A stretch of 64,000 nucleotides of DNA from Limanda limanda. Taxonomy: Eukaryota > Chordata > Actinopteri > Pleuronectiformes > Pleuronectidae. The stretch is from NCBI RefSeq assembly GCF_963576545.1, contig NW_026870394.1, positions 248,001 through 312,000 of the forward strand, written 5' to 3'. This document shows positions 34,932 to 49,040 of the stretch, in pieces (the stretch's first letter is position 1; every line of letters begins with the position of its first letter). Both the position numbers and the translations under genes were made by a program. A model generated the notes under the pieces. The model saw nothing but the letters and a program-made list of their open reading frames with translations. It was not told the DNA's origin and made no database searches.

Positions 34932-37750
34932 GTGGGGGTAGAGCCTACTTGCAAGTCTCTCCGACCTTCACAAAAAAAGTTATTCAAGAATATCTCTTTC
35001 TCCTATGTGCTTTCATCCCTAACCCTAACCCTAACCCTTCCGAAAGTCGGAGAAGCTCAAGGATGGTACCGATCGATGTGCGCTACCCCATTTAGTGGGG
35101 GTAGAGCCTACTTGCAAGTCTCTCCGACCTTCACAAAAAAAGTTATTCAAGAATATCTCCTCAGATTTGGGGGAATTTCGTCGGTCGACCTCTTCCGAAG
35201 GTCGTAAAAGCTCGGGGATGGTACCAATCGATCCGCAGGACCCAAATTAGTCCAGATGCAACCACTTTCCAAGTCTCTCCGACCTTCACAAAAAAAGTTA
35301 TTCAAGAATATCTCTTTCTCCTATGTGCTTTCATCCCTAACCCTAACCCTAACCCTTCCGAAAGTCGGAGAAGCTCAAGGATGGTACCGATCGATGCGCG
35401 CAACCCCATTTAGTGGGGGTAGAGCCTACTTGCAAGTCTCTCCGACCTTCACAAAAAAAGTTATTCAAGAATATCTCTTTCTCCTATGTGCTTTCATCCC
35501 TAACCCTAACCCTTCCGAAAGTCGGAGAAGCTCAAGGATGGTACCGATCGATGCGCGCTACCCCATTTAGTGGGGGTAGAGCCTACTTGCAAGTCTCTCC
35601 GACCTTCACAAAAAAAGTTATTCAAGAATATCTCTTTCTCCTATGTGCTTTCATCCCTAACCCTAACCCTTCTGAAAGTCGGAGAAGCTCAAGGATGGTA
35701 CCGATCGATGCGCGCTACCCCATTTAGTGGGGGTAGAGCCTACTTGCAAGTCTCTCCGACCTTCACAAAAAAAGTTATTCAAGAATATCTCTTTCTCCTA
35801 TGTGCTTTCATCCCTAACCCTAACCCTAACCCTTCCAAAAGTCGGAGAAGCTCAAGGATGGTACCGATCGATGCGTGCTACCCCATTTAGTGGGGGTAGA
35901 GCCTACTTGCAAGTCTCTCCGACCTTCACAAAAAAAGTTATTCAAGAATATCTCTTTCTCCTATGTGCTTTCATCCCTAACCCTAACCCTAACCCTTCCG
36001 AAAGTCGGAGAAGCTCAAGGATGGTACCGATCGATGTGCGCTACCCCATTTAGTGGGGGTAGAGCCTACTTGCAAGTCTCTCCGACCTTCACAAAAAAAG
36101 TTATTCAAGAATATCTCCTCAGATTTGGGGGAATTTCGTCGGTCGACCTCTTCCGAAGGTCGTACAAGCTCGGGGATGGTACCAATCGATCCGCAGGACC
36201 CAAATTAGTCCAGATGCAACCACTTTCCAAGTCTCTCCGACCTTCACAAAAAAAGTTATTCAAGAATATCTCTTTCTCCTATGTGCTTTCATCCCTAACC
36301 CTAACCCTTCCGAAAGTCGGAGAAGCTCAAGGATGGTACCGATCGATGCGCGCTACCCCATTTAGTGGGGGTAGAGCCTACTTGCAAGTCTCTCCGACCT
36401 TCACAAAAAAAGTTATTCAAGAATATCTCTTTCTCCTATGTGCTTTCATCCCTAACCCTAACCCTAACCCTTCCGAAAGTCGGAGAAGCTCAAGGATGGT
36501 ACCGATCGATGTGCGCTACCCCATTTAGTGGGGGTAGAGCCTACTTGCAAGTCTCTCCGACCTTCACAAAAAAAGTTATTCAAGAATATCTCCTCAGATT
36601 TGGGGGAATTTCGTCGGTCGACCTCTTCCGAAGGTCGTACAAGCTCAGGGATGGTACCAATCGATCCGCAGGACCCAAATTAGTCCAGATGCAACCACTT
36701 TCCAAGTCTCTCCGACCTTCACAAAAAAAGTTATTCAAGAATATCTCTTTCTCCTATGTGCTTTCATCCCTAACCCTAACCCTAACCCTTCCGAAAGTCG
36801 GAGAAGCTCAAGGATGGTACCGATCGATGCGCGCTACCCCATTTAGTGGGGGTAGAGCCTACTCGCAAGTCTCTCCGACCTTCACAAAAAAAGTTATTCA
36901 AGAATATCTCTTTCTCCTATGTGCTTTCATCCCTAACCCTAACCCTAACCCTTCCGAAAGTCGGAGAAGCTCAAGGATGGTACCGATCGATGCGCGCTAC
37001 CCCATTTAGTGGGGGTAGAGCCTACTTGCAAGTCTCTCCGACCTTCACAAAAAAAGTTATTCAAGAATATCTCTTTCTCCTATGTGCTTTCATCCCTAAC
37101 CCTAACCCTAACCCTTCCGAAAGTCGGAGAAGCTCAAGGATGGTACCGATCGATGCGCGCTACCCCATTTAGTGGGGGTAAAGCCTACTTGCAAGTCTCT
37201 CCGACCTTCACAAAAAAAGTTATTCAAGAATATCTCTTTCTCCTATGTGCTTTCATCCCTAACCCTAACCCTAACCCTTCCAAAAGTCGGAGAAGCTCAA
37301 GGATGGTACCGATCGATGTGCGCTACCCCATTTAGTGGGGGTAGAGCCTACTTGCAAGTCTCTCCGACCTTCACAAAAAAAGTTATTCAAGAATATCTCT
37401 TTCTCCTATGTGCTTTCATCCCTAACCCTAACCCTAACCCTTCCGAAAGTCGGAGAAGCTCAAGGATGGTACCGATCGATGTGCGCTACCCCATTTAGTG
37501 GGGGTAGAGCCTACTTGCAAGTCTCTCCGACCTTCACAAAAAAAGTTATTCAAGAATATCTCCTCAGATTTGGGGGAATTTCGTCGGTCGACCTCTTCCG
37601 AAGGTCGTACAAGCTCGGGGATGGTACCAATCGATCCGCAGGACCCAAATTAGTCCAGATGCAACCACTTTCCAAGTCTCTCCGACCTTCACAAAAAAAG
37701 TTATTCAAGAATATCTCTTTCTCCTATGTGCTTTCATCCCTAACCCTAAC
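34932..37750 (+). repeat. Block 5, copy a
   Basis: Opens with an A followed by a B carrying GTCGTAAAAG (near 35205). Next come contracted tracts at 35498, 35655 (with TTCTGAAAG) and 36293, CCTTCCAAAAG variants, a B with CTCAGGGATGG (near 36646) and GGTAAAGCC near 37178. All recur 4,017 bp downstream. CTCGCAAG near 36862 is private. Confidence 0.87.
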
Positions 37751-38700
37751 CCTAACCCTTCCGAAAGTCGGAGAAGCTCAAGGATGGTACCGATCGATGT
37801 GCGCTACCCCATTTAGTGGGGGTAGAGCCTACTTGCAAGTCTCTCCGACCTTCACAAAAAAAGTTATTCAAGAATATCTCTTTCTCCTATGTGCTTTCAT
37901 CCCTAACCCTAACCCTAACCCTTCCGAAAGTCGGAGAAGCTCAAGGATGGTACCGATCGATGCGCGCTACCCCATTTAGTGGGGGTAGAGCCTACTTGCA
38001 AGTCTCTCCGACCTTCACAAAAAAAGTTATTCAAGAATATCTCTTTCTCCTATGTGCTTTCATCCCTAACCCTAACCCTAACCCTTCCGAAAGTCGGAGA
38101 AGCTCAAGGATGGTACCGATCGATGCGCGCAACCCCATTTAGTGGGGGTAGAGCCTACTTGCAAGTCTCTCCGACCTTCACAAAAAAAGTTATTCAAGAA
38201 TATCTCTTTCTCCTATGTGCTTTCATCCCTAACCCTAACCCTAACCCTTCCGAAAGTCGGAGAAGCTCAAGGATGGTACCGATCGATGCGCGCAACCCCA
38301 TTTAGTGGGGGTAGAGCCTACTTGCAAGTCTCTCCGACCTTCACAAAAAAAGTTATTCAAGAATATCTCTTTCTCCTATGTGCTTTCATCCCTAACCCTA
38401 ACCCTAACCCTTCCGAAAGTCGGAGAAGCTCAAGGATGGTACCGATCGATGTGCGCTACCCCATTTAGTGGGGGTAGAGCCTACTTGCAAGTCTCTCCGA
38501 CCTTCACAAAAAAAGTTATTCAAGAATATCTCCTCAGATTTGGGGGAATTTCGTCGGTCGACCTCTTCCGAAGGTCGTAAAAGCTCGGGGATGGTACCAA
38601 TCGATCCGCAGGACCCAAATTAGTCCAGATGCAACCACTTTCCAAGTCTCTCCGACCTTCACAAAAAAAGTTATTCAAGAATATCTCTTTCTCCTATGTG
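36365..38700 (+). repeat. Block 6, copy 1
   Basis: Recurs at 43121-45456 with an offset of 6,756 bp, including the CTCAGGGATGG B, GGTAAAGCC, and the run of A monomers ending in a GTCGTAAAAG B (near 38578 and 45334). It overlaps block 5 copy a, so the two duplications are nested. Confidence 0.82.
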
Positions 38701-38948
38701 CTTTCATCCCTAACCCTAACCCTAACCCTTCCGAAAGTCGGAGAAGCTCAAGGATGGTACCGATCGATGCGCGCAACCCCATTTAGTGGGGGTAGAGCCT
38801 ACTTGCAAGTCTCTCCGACCTTCACAAAAAAAGTTATTCAAGAATATCTCTTTCTCCTATGTGCTTTCATCCCTAACCCTAACCCTAACCCTTCCGAAAG
38901 TCGGAGAAGCTCAAGGATGGTACCGATCGATGCGCGCAACCCCATTTA

Positions 38949-41900
38949 GTGGGGGTAGAGCCTACTTGCAAGTCTCTCCGACCTTCACAAAAAAAGTTAT
39001 TCAAGAATATCTCTTTCTCCTATGTGCTTTCATCCCTAACCCTAACCCTAACCCTTCCGAAAGTCGGAGAAGCTCAAGGATGGTACCGATCGATGTGCGC
39101 TACCCCATTTAGTGGGGGTAGAGCCTACTTGCAAGTCTCTCCGACCTTCACAAAAAAAGTTATTCAAGAATATCTCCTCAGATTTGGGGGAATTTCGTCG
39201 GTCGACCTCTTCCGAAGGTCGTAAAAGCTCGGGGATGGTACCAATCGATCCGCAGGACCCAAATTAGTCCAGATGCAACCACTTTCCAAGTCTCTCCGAC
39301 CTTCACAAAAAAAGTTATTCAAGAATATCTCTTTCTCCTATGTGCTTTCATCCCTAACCCTAACCCTAACCCTTCCGAAAGTCGGAGAAGCTCAAGGATG
39401 GTACCGATCGATGCGCGCAACCCCATTTAGTGGGGGTAGAGCCTACTTGCAAGTCTCTCCGACCTTCACAAAAAAAGTTATTCAAGAATATCTCTTTCTC
39501 CTATGTGCTTTCATCCCTAACCCTAACCCTTCCGAAAGTCGGAGAAGCTCAAAGATGGTACCGATCGATGCGCGCTACCCCATTTAGTGGGGGTAGAGCC
39601 TACTTGCAAGTCTCTCCGACCTTCACAAAAAAAGTTATTCAAGAATATCTCTTTCTCCTATGTGCTTTCATCCCTAACCCTAACCCTTCTGAAAGTCGGA
39701 GAAGCTCAAGGATGGTACCGATCGATGCGCGCTACCCCATTTAGTGGGGGTAGAGCCTACTTGCAAGTCTCTCCGACCTTCACAAAAAAAGTTATTCAAG
39801 AATATCTCTTTCTCCTATGTGCTTTCATCCCTAACCCTAACCCTAACCCTTCCAAAAGTCGGAGAAGCTCAAGGATGGTACCGATCGATGCGTGCTACCC
39901 CATTTAGTGGGGGTAGAGCCTACTTGCAAGTCTCTCCGACCTTCACAAAAAAAGTTATTCAAGAATATCTCTTTCTCCTATGTGCTTTCATCCCTAACCC
40001 TAACCCTAACCCTTCCGAAAGTCGGAGAAGCTCAAGGATGGTACCGATCGATGTGCGCTACCCCATTTAGTGGGGGTAGAGCCTACTTGCAAGTCTCTCC
40101 GACCTTCACAAAAAAAGTTATTCAAGAATATCTCCTCAGATTTGGGGGAATTTCGTCGGTCGACCTCTTCCGAAGGTCGTACAAGCTCGGGGATGGTACC
40201 AATCGATCCGCAGGACCCAAATTAGTCCAGATGCAACCACTTTCCAAGTCTCTCCGACCTTCACAAAAAAAGTTATTCAAGAATATCTCTTTCTCCTATG
40301 TGCTTTCATCCCTAACCCTAACCCTTCCGAAAGTCGGAGAAGCTCAAGGATGGTACCGATCGATGCGCGCTACCCCATTTAGTGGGGGTAGAGCCTACTT
40401 GCAAGTCTCTCCGACCTTCACAAAAAAAGTTATTCAAGAATATCTCTTTCTCCTATGTGCTTTCATCCCTAACCCTAACCCTAACCCTTCCGAAAGTCGG
40501 AGAAGCTCAAGGATGGTACCGATCGATGTGCGCTACCCCATTTAGTGGGGGTAGAGCCTACTTGCAAGTCTCTCCGACCTTCACAAAAAAAGTTATTCAA
40601 GAATATCTCCTCAGATTTGGGGGAATTTCGTCGGTCGACCTCTTCCGAAGGTCGTACAAGCTCAGGGATGGTACCAATCGATCCGCAGGACCCAAATTAG
40701 TCCAGATGCAACCACTTTCCAAGTCTCTCCGACCTTCACAAAAAAAGTTATTCAAGAATATCTCTTTCTCCTATGTGCTTTCATCCCTAACCCTAACCCT
40801 AACCCTTCCGAAAGTCGGAGAAGCTCAAGGATGGTACCGATCGATGCGCGCTACCCCATTTAGTGGGGGTAGAGCCTACTTGCAAGTCTCTCCGACCTTC
40901 ACAAAAAAAGTTATTCAAGAATATCTCTTTCTCCTATGTGCTTTCATCCCTAACCCTAACCCTAACCCTTCCGAAAGTCGGAGAAGCTCAAGGATGGTAC
41001 CGATCGATGCGCGCTACCCCATTTAGTGGGGGTAGAGCCTACTTGCAAGTCTCTCCGACCTTCACAAAAAAAGTTATTCAAGAATATCTCTTTCTCCTAT
41101 GTGCTTTCATCCCTAACCCTAACCCTAACCCTTCCGAAAGTCGGAGAAGCTCAAGGATGGTACCGATCGATGCGCGCTACCCCATTTAGTGGGGGTAAAG
41201 CCTACTTGCAAGTCTCTCCGACCTTCACAAAAAAAGTTATTCAAGAATATCTCTTTCTCCTATGTGCTTTCATCCCTAACCCTAACCCTAACCCTTCCAA
41301 AAGTCGGAGAAGCTCAAGGATGGTACCGATCGATGTGCGCTACCCCATTTAGTGGGGGTAGAGCCTACTTGCAAGTCTCTCCGACCTTCACAAAAAAAGT
41401 TATTCAAGAATATCTCTTTCTCCTATGTGCTTTCATCCCTAACCCTAACCCTAACCCTTCCGAAAGTCGGAGAAGCTCAAGGATGGTACCGATCGATGTG
41501 CGCTACCCCATTTAGTGGGGGTAGAGCCTACTTGCAAGTCTCTCCGACCTTCACAAAAAAAGTTATTCAAGAATATCTCCTCAGATTTGGGGGAATTTCG
41601 TCGGTCGACCTCTTCCGAAGGTCGTACAAGCTCGGGGATGGTACCAATCGATCCGCAGGACCCAAATTAGTCCAGATGCAACCACTTTCCAAGTCTCTCC
41701 GACCTTCACAAAAAAAGTTATTCAAGAATATCTCTTTCTCCTATGTGCTTTCATCCCTAACCCTAACCCTAACCCTTCCGAAAGTCGGAGAAGCTCAAGG
41801 ATGTTACCGATCGATGCGCGCTACCCCATTTAGTGGGGGTAGAGCCTACTTGCAAGTCTCTCCGACCTTCACAAAAAAAGTTATTCAAGAATATCTCTTT

Positions 41901-42930
41901 CTCCTATGTGCTTTCATCCCTAACCCTAACCCTAACCCTTCCGAAAGTCGGAGAAGCTCAAGGATGGTACTGATCGATGCGCGCTACCCCATTTAGTGGG
42001 GGTAGAGCCTACTTGCAAGTCTCTCCGACCTTCACAAAAAAAGTTATTCAAGAATATCTCTTTCTCCTATGTGCTTTCATCCCTAACCCTAACCCTAACC
42101 CTTCCGAAAGTCGGAGAAGCTCAAGGATGGTACCGATCGATGCGCGCTACCCCATTTAGTGGGGGTAGAGCCTACTTGCAAGTCTCTCCGACCTTCACAA
42201 AAAAAGTTATTCAAGAATATCTCTTTCTCCTATGTGCTTTCATCCCTAACCCTAACCCTAACCCTTCCGAAAGTCGGAGAAGCTCAAGGATGGTACCGAT
42301 CGATGCGCGCAACCCCATTTAGTGGGGGTAGAGCCTACTTGCAAGTCTCTCCGACCTTCACAAAAAAAGTTATTCAAGAATATCTCCTCAGATTTGGGGG
42401 AATTTCGTCGGTCGACCTCTTCCGAAGGTCGTACAAGCTCGGGGATGGTACCAATCGATCTGCAGGACCCAAATTAGTCCAGATGCAACCACTTTCCAAG
42501 TCTCTCCGACCTTCACAAAAAAAGTTATTCATGAATATCTCTTTCTCCTATGTGCTTTCATCCCTAACCCTAACCCTAACCCTTCCGAAAGTCGGAGAAG
42601 CTCAAGGATGGTACCGATCGATGCGCGCTACCCCATTTAGTGGGAGTAGAGCCTACTTGCAAGTCTCTCCGACCTTCACAAAAAAAGTTATTCAAGAATA
42701 TCTCCTCAGATTTGGGGGAATTTCGTCGGTCGACCTCTTCCGAAGGTCGTACAAGCTCGGGGATGGTACCAATCGATCCGCAGGACCCAAATTAGTCCAG
42801 ATGCAACCACTTTCCAAGTCTCTCCGACCTTCACAAAAAAAGTTATTCAAGAATATCTCTTTCTCCTATGTGCTTTCATCCCTAACCCTAACCCTAACCC
42901 TTCCGAAAGTCGGAGAAGCTCAAGGATGGT
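38949..42930 (+). repeat. Block 5, copy b
   Basis: Collinear with copy a at +4,017 bp to about 41,770, then carries its own markers: GGATGTTACC near 41802, TACTGATCG near 41969, GATCTGCAGG near 42460, TTCATGAATATC near 42531 and GGGAGTAGAG near 42645. Most of these are also in copy c. Confidence 0.87.
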
Positions 42931-43120
42931 ACCGATCGATGCGCGCTACCCCATTTAGTGGGGGCAGAGCCTACTTGCAAGTCTCTCCGACCTTCACAAA
43001 AAAAGTTATTCAAGAATATCTCTTTCTCCTATGTGCTTTCATCCCTAACCCTAACCCTAACCCTTCCGAAAGTCGGAGAAGCTCAAGGATGGTACCGATC
43101 GATGCGCGCTACCCCATTTA

Positions 43121-45456
43121 GTGGGGGTAGAGCCTACTTGCAAGTCTCTCCGACCTTCACAAAAAAAGTTATTCAAGAATATCTCTTTCTCCTATGTGCT
43201 TTCATCCCTAACCCTAACCCTAACCCTTCCGAAAGTCGGAGAAGCTCAAGGATGGTACCGATCGATGTGCGCTACCCCATTTAGTGGGGGTAGAGCCTAC
43301 TTGCAAGTCTCTCCGACCTTCACAAAAAAAGTTATTCAAGAATATCTCCTCAGATTTGGGGGAATTTCGTCGGTCGACCTCTTCCGAAGGTCGTACAAGC
43401 TCAGGGATGGTACCAATCGATCCGCAGGACCCAAATTAGTCCAGATGCAACCACTTTCCAAGTCTCTCCGACCTTCACAAAAAAAGTTATTCAAGAATAT
43501 CTCTTTCTCCTATGTGCTTTCATCCCTAACCCTAACCCTAACCCTTCCGAAAGTCGGAGAAGCTCAAGGATGGTACCGATCGATGCGCGCTACCCCATTT
43601 AGTGGGGGTAGAGCCTACTTGCAAGTCTCTCCGACCTTCACAAAAAAAGTTATTCAAGAATATCTCTTTCTCCTATGTGCTTTCATCCCTAACCCTAACC
43701 CTAACCCTTCCGAAAGTCGGAGAAGCTCAAGGATGGTACCGATCGATGCGCGCTACCCCATTTAGTGGGGGTAGAGCCTACTTGCAAGTCTCTCCGACCT
43801 TCACAAAAAAAGTTATTCAAGAATATCTCTTTCTCCTATGTGCTTTCATCCCTAACCCTAACCCTAACCCTTCCAAAAGTCGGAGAAGCTCAAGGATGGT
43901 ACCGATCGATGCGCGCTACCCCATTTAGTGGGGGTAAAGCCTACTTGCAAGTCTCTCCGACCTTCACAAAAAAAGTTATTCAAGAATATCTCTTTCTCCT
44001 ATGTGCTTTCATCCCTAACCCTAACCCTAACCCTTCCAAAAGTCGGAGAAGCTCAAGGATGGTACCGATCGATGTGCGCTACCCCATTTAGTGGGGGTAG
44101 AGCCTACTTGCAAGTCTCTCCGACCTTCACAAAAAAAGTTATTCAAGAATATCTCTTTCTCCTATGTGCTTTCATCCCTAACCCTAACCCTAACCCTTCC
44201 GAAAGTCGGAGAAGCTCAAGGATGGTACCGATCGATGTGCGCTACCCCATTTAGTGGGGGTAGAGCCTACTTGCAAGTCTCTCCGACCTTCACAAAAAAA
44301 GTTATTCAAGAATATCTCCTCAGATTTGGGGGAATTTCGTCGGTCGACCTCTTCCGAAGGTCGTACAAGCTCGGGGATGGTACCAATCGATCCGCAGGAC
44401 CCAAATTAGTCCAGATGCAACCACTTTCCAAGTCTCTCCGACCTTCACAAAAAAAGTTATTCAAGAATATCTCTTTCTCCTATGTGCTTTCATCCCTAAC
44501 CCTAACCCTAACCCTTCCGAAAGTCGGAGAAGCTCAAGGATGGTACCGATCGATGTGCGCTACCCCATTTAGTGGGGGTAGAGCCTACTTGCAAGTCTCT
44601 CCGACCTTCACAAAAAAAGTTATTCAAGAATATCTCTTTCTCCTATGTGCTTTCATCCCTAACCCTAACCCTAACCCTTCCGAAAGTCGGAGAAGCTCAA
44701 GGATGGTACCGATCGATGCGCGCTACCCCATTTAGTGGGGGTAGAGCCTACTTGCAAGTCTCTCCGACCTTCACAAAAAAAGTTATTCAAGAATATCTCT
44801 TTCTCCTATGTGCTTTCATCCCTAACCCTAACCCTAACCCTTCCGAAAGTCGGAGAAGCTCAAGGATGGTACCGATCGATGCGCGCAACCCCATTTAGTG
44901 GGGGTAGAGCCTACTTGCAAGTCTCTCCGACCTTCACAAAAAAAGTTATTCAAGAATATCTCTTTCTCCTATGTGCTTTCATCCCTAACCCTAACCCTAA
45001 CCCTTCCGAAAGTCGGAGAAGCTCAAGGATGGTACCGATCGATGCGCGCAACCCCATTTAGTGGGGGTAGAGCCTACTTGCAAGTCTCTCCGACCTTCAC
45101 AAAAAAAGTTATTCAAGAATATCTCTTTCTCCTATGTGCTTTCATCCCTAACCCTAACCCTAACCCTTCCGAAAGTCGGAGAAGCTCAAGGATGGTACCG
45201 ATCGATGTGCGCTACCCCATTTAGTGGGGGTAGAGCCTACTTGCAAGTCTCTCCGACCTTCACAAAAAAAGTTATTCAAGAATATCTCCTCAGATTTGGG
45301 GGAATTTCGTCGGTCGACCTCTTCCGAAGGTCGTAAAAGCTCGGGGATGGTACCAATCGATCCGCAGGACCCAAATTAGTCCAGATGCAACCACTTTCCA
45401 AGTCTCTCCGACCTTCACAAAAAAAGTTATTCAAGAATATCTCTTTCTCCTATGTG
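43121..45456 (+). repeat. Block 6, copy 2
   Basis: Second copy of 36365-38700. It lies between block 5 copies b and c. One extra CCTTCCAAAAG variant near 43875 distinguishes it. Confidence 0.82.
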
Positions 45457-48400
45457 CTTTCATCCCTAACCCTAACCCTAACCCTTCCGAAAGTCGGAGA
45501 AGCTCAAGGATGGTACCGATCGATGCGCGCAACCCCATTTAGTGGGGGTAGAGCCTACTTGCAAGTCTCTCCGACCTTCACAAAAAAAGTTATTCAAGAA
45601 TATCTCTTTCTCCTATGTGCTTTCATCCCTAACCCTAACCCTTCCGAAAGTCGGAGAAGCTCAAGGATGGTACCGATCGATGCGCGCTACCCCATTTAGT
45701 GGGGGTAGAGCCTACTTGCAAGTCTCTCCGACCTTCACAAAAAAAGTTATTCAAGAATATCTCTTTCTCCTATGTGCTTTCATCCCTAACCCTAACCCTT
45801 CTGAAAGTCGGAGAAGCTCAAGGATGGTACCGATCGATGCGCGCTACCCCATTTAGTGGGGGTAGAGCCTACTTGCAAGTCTCTCCGACCTTCACAAAAA
45901 AAGTTATTCAAGAATATCTCTTTCTCCTATGTGCTTTCATCCCTAACCCTAACCCTAACCCTTCCAAAAGTCGGAGAAGCTCAAGGATGGTACCGATCGA
46001 TGCGTGCTACCCCATTTAGTGGGGGTAGAGCCTACTTGCAAGTCTCTCCGACCTTCACAAAAAAAGTTATTCAAGAATATCTCTTTCTCCTATGTGCTTT
46101 CATCCCTAACCCTAACCCTAACCCTTCCGAAAGTCGGAGAAGCTCAAGGATGGTACCGATCGATGTGCGCTACCCCATTTAGTGGGGGTAGAGCCTACTT
46201 GCAAGTCTCTCCGACCTTCACAAAAAAAGTTATTCAAGAATATCTCCTCAGATTTGGGGGAATTTCGTCGGTCGACCTCTTCCGAAGGTCGTACAAGCTC
46301 GGGGATGGTACCAATCGATCCGCAGGACCCAAATTAGTCCAGATGCAACCACTTTCCAAGTCTCTCCGACCTTCACAAAAAAAGTTATTCAAGAATATCT
46401 CTTTCTCCTATGTGCTTTCATCCCTAACCCTAACCCTTCCGAAAGTCGGAGAAGCTCAAGGATGGTACCGATCGATGCGCGCTACCCCATTTAGTGGGGG
46501 TAGAGCCTACTTGCAAGTCTCTCCGACCTTCACAAAAAAAGTTATTCAAGAATATCTCTTTCTCCTATGTGCTTTCATCCCTAACCCTAACCCTAACCCT
46601 TCCGAAAGTCGGAGAAGCTCAAGGATGGTACCGATCGATGTGCGCTACCCCATTTAGTGGGGGTAGAGCCTACTTGCAAGTCTCTCCGACCTTCACAAAA
46701 AAAGTTATTCAAGAATATCTCCTCAGATTTGGGGGAATTTCGTCGGTCGACCTCTTCCGAAGGTCGTACAAGCTCAGGGATGGTACCAATCGATCCGCAG
46801 GACCCAAATTAGTCCAGATGCAACCACTTTCCAAGTCTCTCCGACCTTCACAAAAAAAGTTATTCAAGAATATCTCTTTCTCCTATGTGCTTTCATCCCT
46901 AACCCTAACCCTAACCCTTCCGAAAGTCGGAGAAGCTCAAGGATGGTACCGATCGATGCGCGCTACCCCATTTAGTGGGGGTAGAGCCTACTTGCAAGTC
47001 TCTCCGACCTTCACAAAAAAAGTTATTCAAGAATATCTCTTTCTCCTATGTGCTTTCATCCCTAACCCTAACCCTAACCCTTCCGAAAGTCGGAGAAGCT
47101 CAAGGATGGTACCGATCGATGCGCGCTACCCCATTTAGTGGGGGTAGAGCCTACTTGCAAGTCTCTCCGACCTTCACAAAAAAAGTTATTCAAGAATATC
47201 TCTTTCTCCTATGTGCTTTCATCCCTAACCCTAACCCTAACCCTTCCGAAAGTCGGAGAAGCTCAAGGATGGTACCGATCGATGCGCGCTACCCCATTTA
47301 GTGGGGGTAAAGCCTACTTGCAAGTCTCTCCGACCTTCACAAAAAAAGTTATTCAAGAATATCTCTTTCTCCTATGTGCTTTCATCCCTAACCCTAACCC
47401 TAACCCTTCCAAAAGTCGGAGAAGCTCAAGGATGGTACCGATCGATGTGCGCTACCCCATTTAGTGGGGGTAGAGCCTACTTGCAAGTCTCTCCGACCTT
47501 CACAAAAAAAGTTATTCAAGAATATCTCTTTCTCCTATGTGCTTTCATCCCTAACCCTAACCCTAACCCTTCCGAAAGTCGGAGAAGCTCAAGGATGGTA
47601 CCGATCGATGTGCGCTACCCCATTTAGTGGGGGTAGAGCCTACTTGCAAGTCTCTCCGACCTTCACAAAAAAAGTTATTCAAGAATATCTCCTCAGATTT
47701 GGGGGAATTTCGTCGGTCGACCTCTTCCGAAGGTCGTACAAGCTCGGGGATGGTACCAATCGATCCGCAGGACCCAAATTAGTCCAGATGCAACCACTTT
47801 CCAAGTCTCTCCGACCTTCACAAAAAAAGTTATTCAAGAATATCTCTTTCTCCTATGTGCTTTCATCCCTAACCCTAACCCTAACCCTTCCGAAAGTCGG
47901 AGAAGCTCAAGGATGGTACCGATCGATGCGCGCTACCCCATTTAGTGGGGGTAGAGCCTACTTGCAAGTCTCTCCGACCTTCACAAAAAAAGTTATTCAA
48001 GAATATCTCTTTCTCCTATGTGCTTTCATCCCTAACCCTAACCCTAACCCTTCCGAAAGTCGGAGAAGCTCAAGGATGGTACTGATCGATGCGCGCTACC
48101 CCATTTAGTGGGGGTAGAGCCTACTTGCAAGTCTCTCCGACCTTCACAAAAAAAGTTATTCAAGAATATCTCTTTCTCCTATGTGCTTTCATCCCTAACC
48201 CTAACCCTAACCCTTCCGAAAGTCGGAGAAGCTCAAGGATGGTACCGATCGATGCGCGCTACCCCATTTAGTGGGGGTAGAGCCTACTTGCAAGTCTCTC
48301 CGACCTTCACAAAAAAAGTTATTCAAGAATATCTCTTTCTCCTATGTGCTTTCATCCCTAACCCTAACCCTTCCGAAAGTCGGAGAAGCTCAAGGATGGT

Positions 48401-49040
48401 ACCGATCGATGCGCGCAACCCCATTTAGTGGGGGTAGAGCCTACTTGCAAGTCTCTCCGACCTTCACAAAAAAAGTTATTCAAGAATATCTCCTCAGATT
48501 TGGGGGAATTTCGTCGGTCGACCTCTTCCGAAGGTCGTACAAGCTCGGGGATGGTACCAATCGATCTGCAGGACCCAAATTAGTCCAGATGCAACCACTT
48601 TCCAAGTCTCTCCGACCTTCACAAAAAAAGTTATTCATGAATATCTCTTTCTCCTATGTGCTTTCATCCCTAACCCTAACCCTAACCCTTCCGAAAGTCG
48701 GAGAAGCTCAAGGATGGTACCGATCGATGCGCGCTACCCCATTTAGTGGGAGTAGAGCCTACTTGCAAGTCTCTCCGACCTTCACAAAAAAAGTTATTCA
48801 AGAATATCTCCTCAGATTTGGGGGAATTTCGTCGGTCGACCTCTTCCGAAGGTCGTACAAGCTCGGGGATGGTACCAATCGATCCGCAGGACCCAAATTA
48901 GTCCAGATGCAACCACTTTCCAAGTCTCTCCGACCTTCACAAAAAAAGTTATTCAAGAATATCTCTTTCTCCTATGTGCTTTCATCCCTAACCCTAACCC
49001 TAACCCTTCCGAAAGTCGGAGAAGCTCAAGGATGGTACCG
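45061..49040 (+). repeat. Block 5, copy c
   Basis: Matches copy b at +6,112 bp, including GTCGTAAAAG, three contracted tracts, TACTGATCG (near 48081), TTCATGAATATC (near 48637) and GGGAGTAGAG (near 48751). It has one extra contracted tract at 48356, so the offset becomes 6,106 bp afterwards. Confidence 0.87.
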
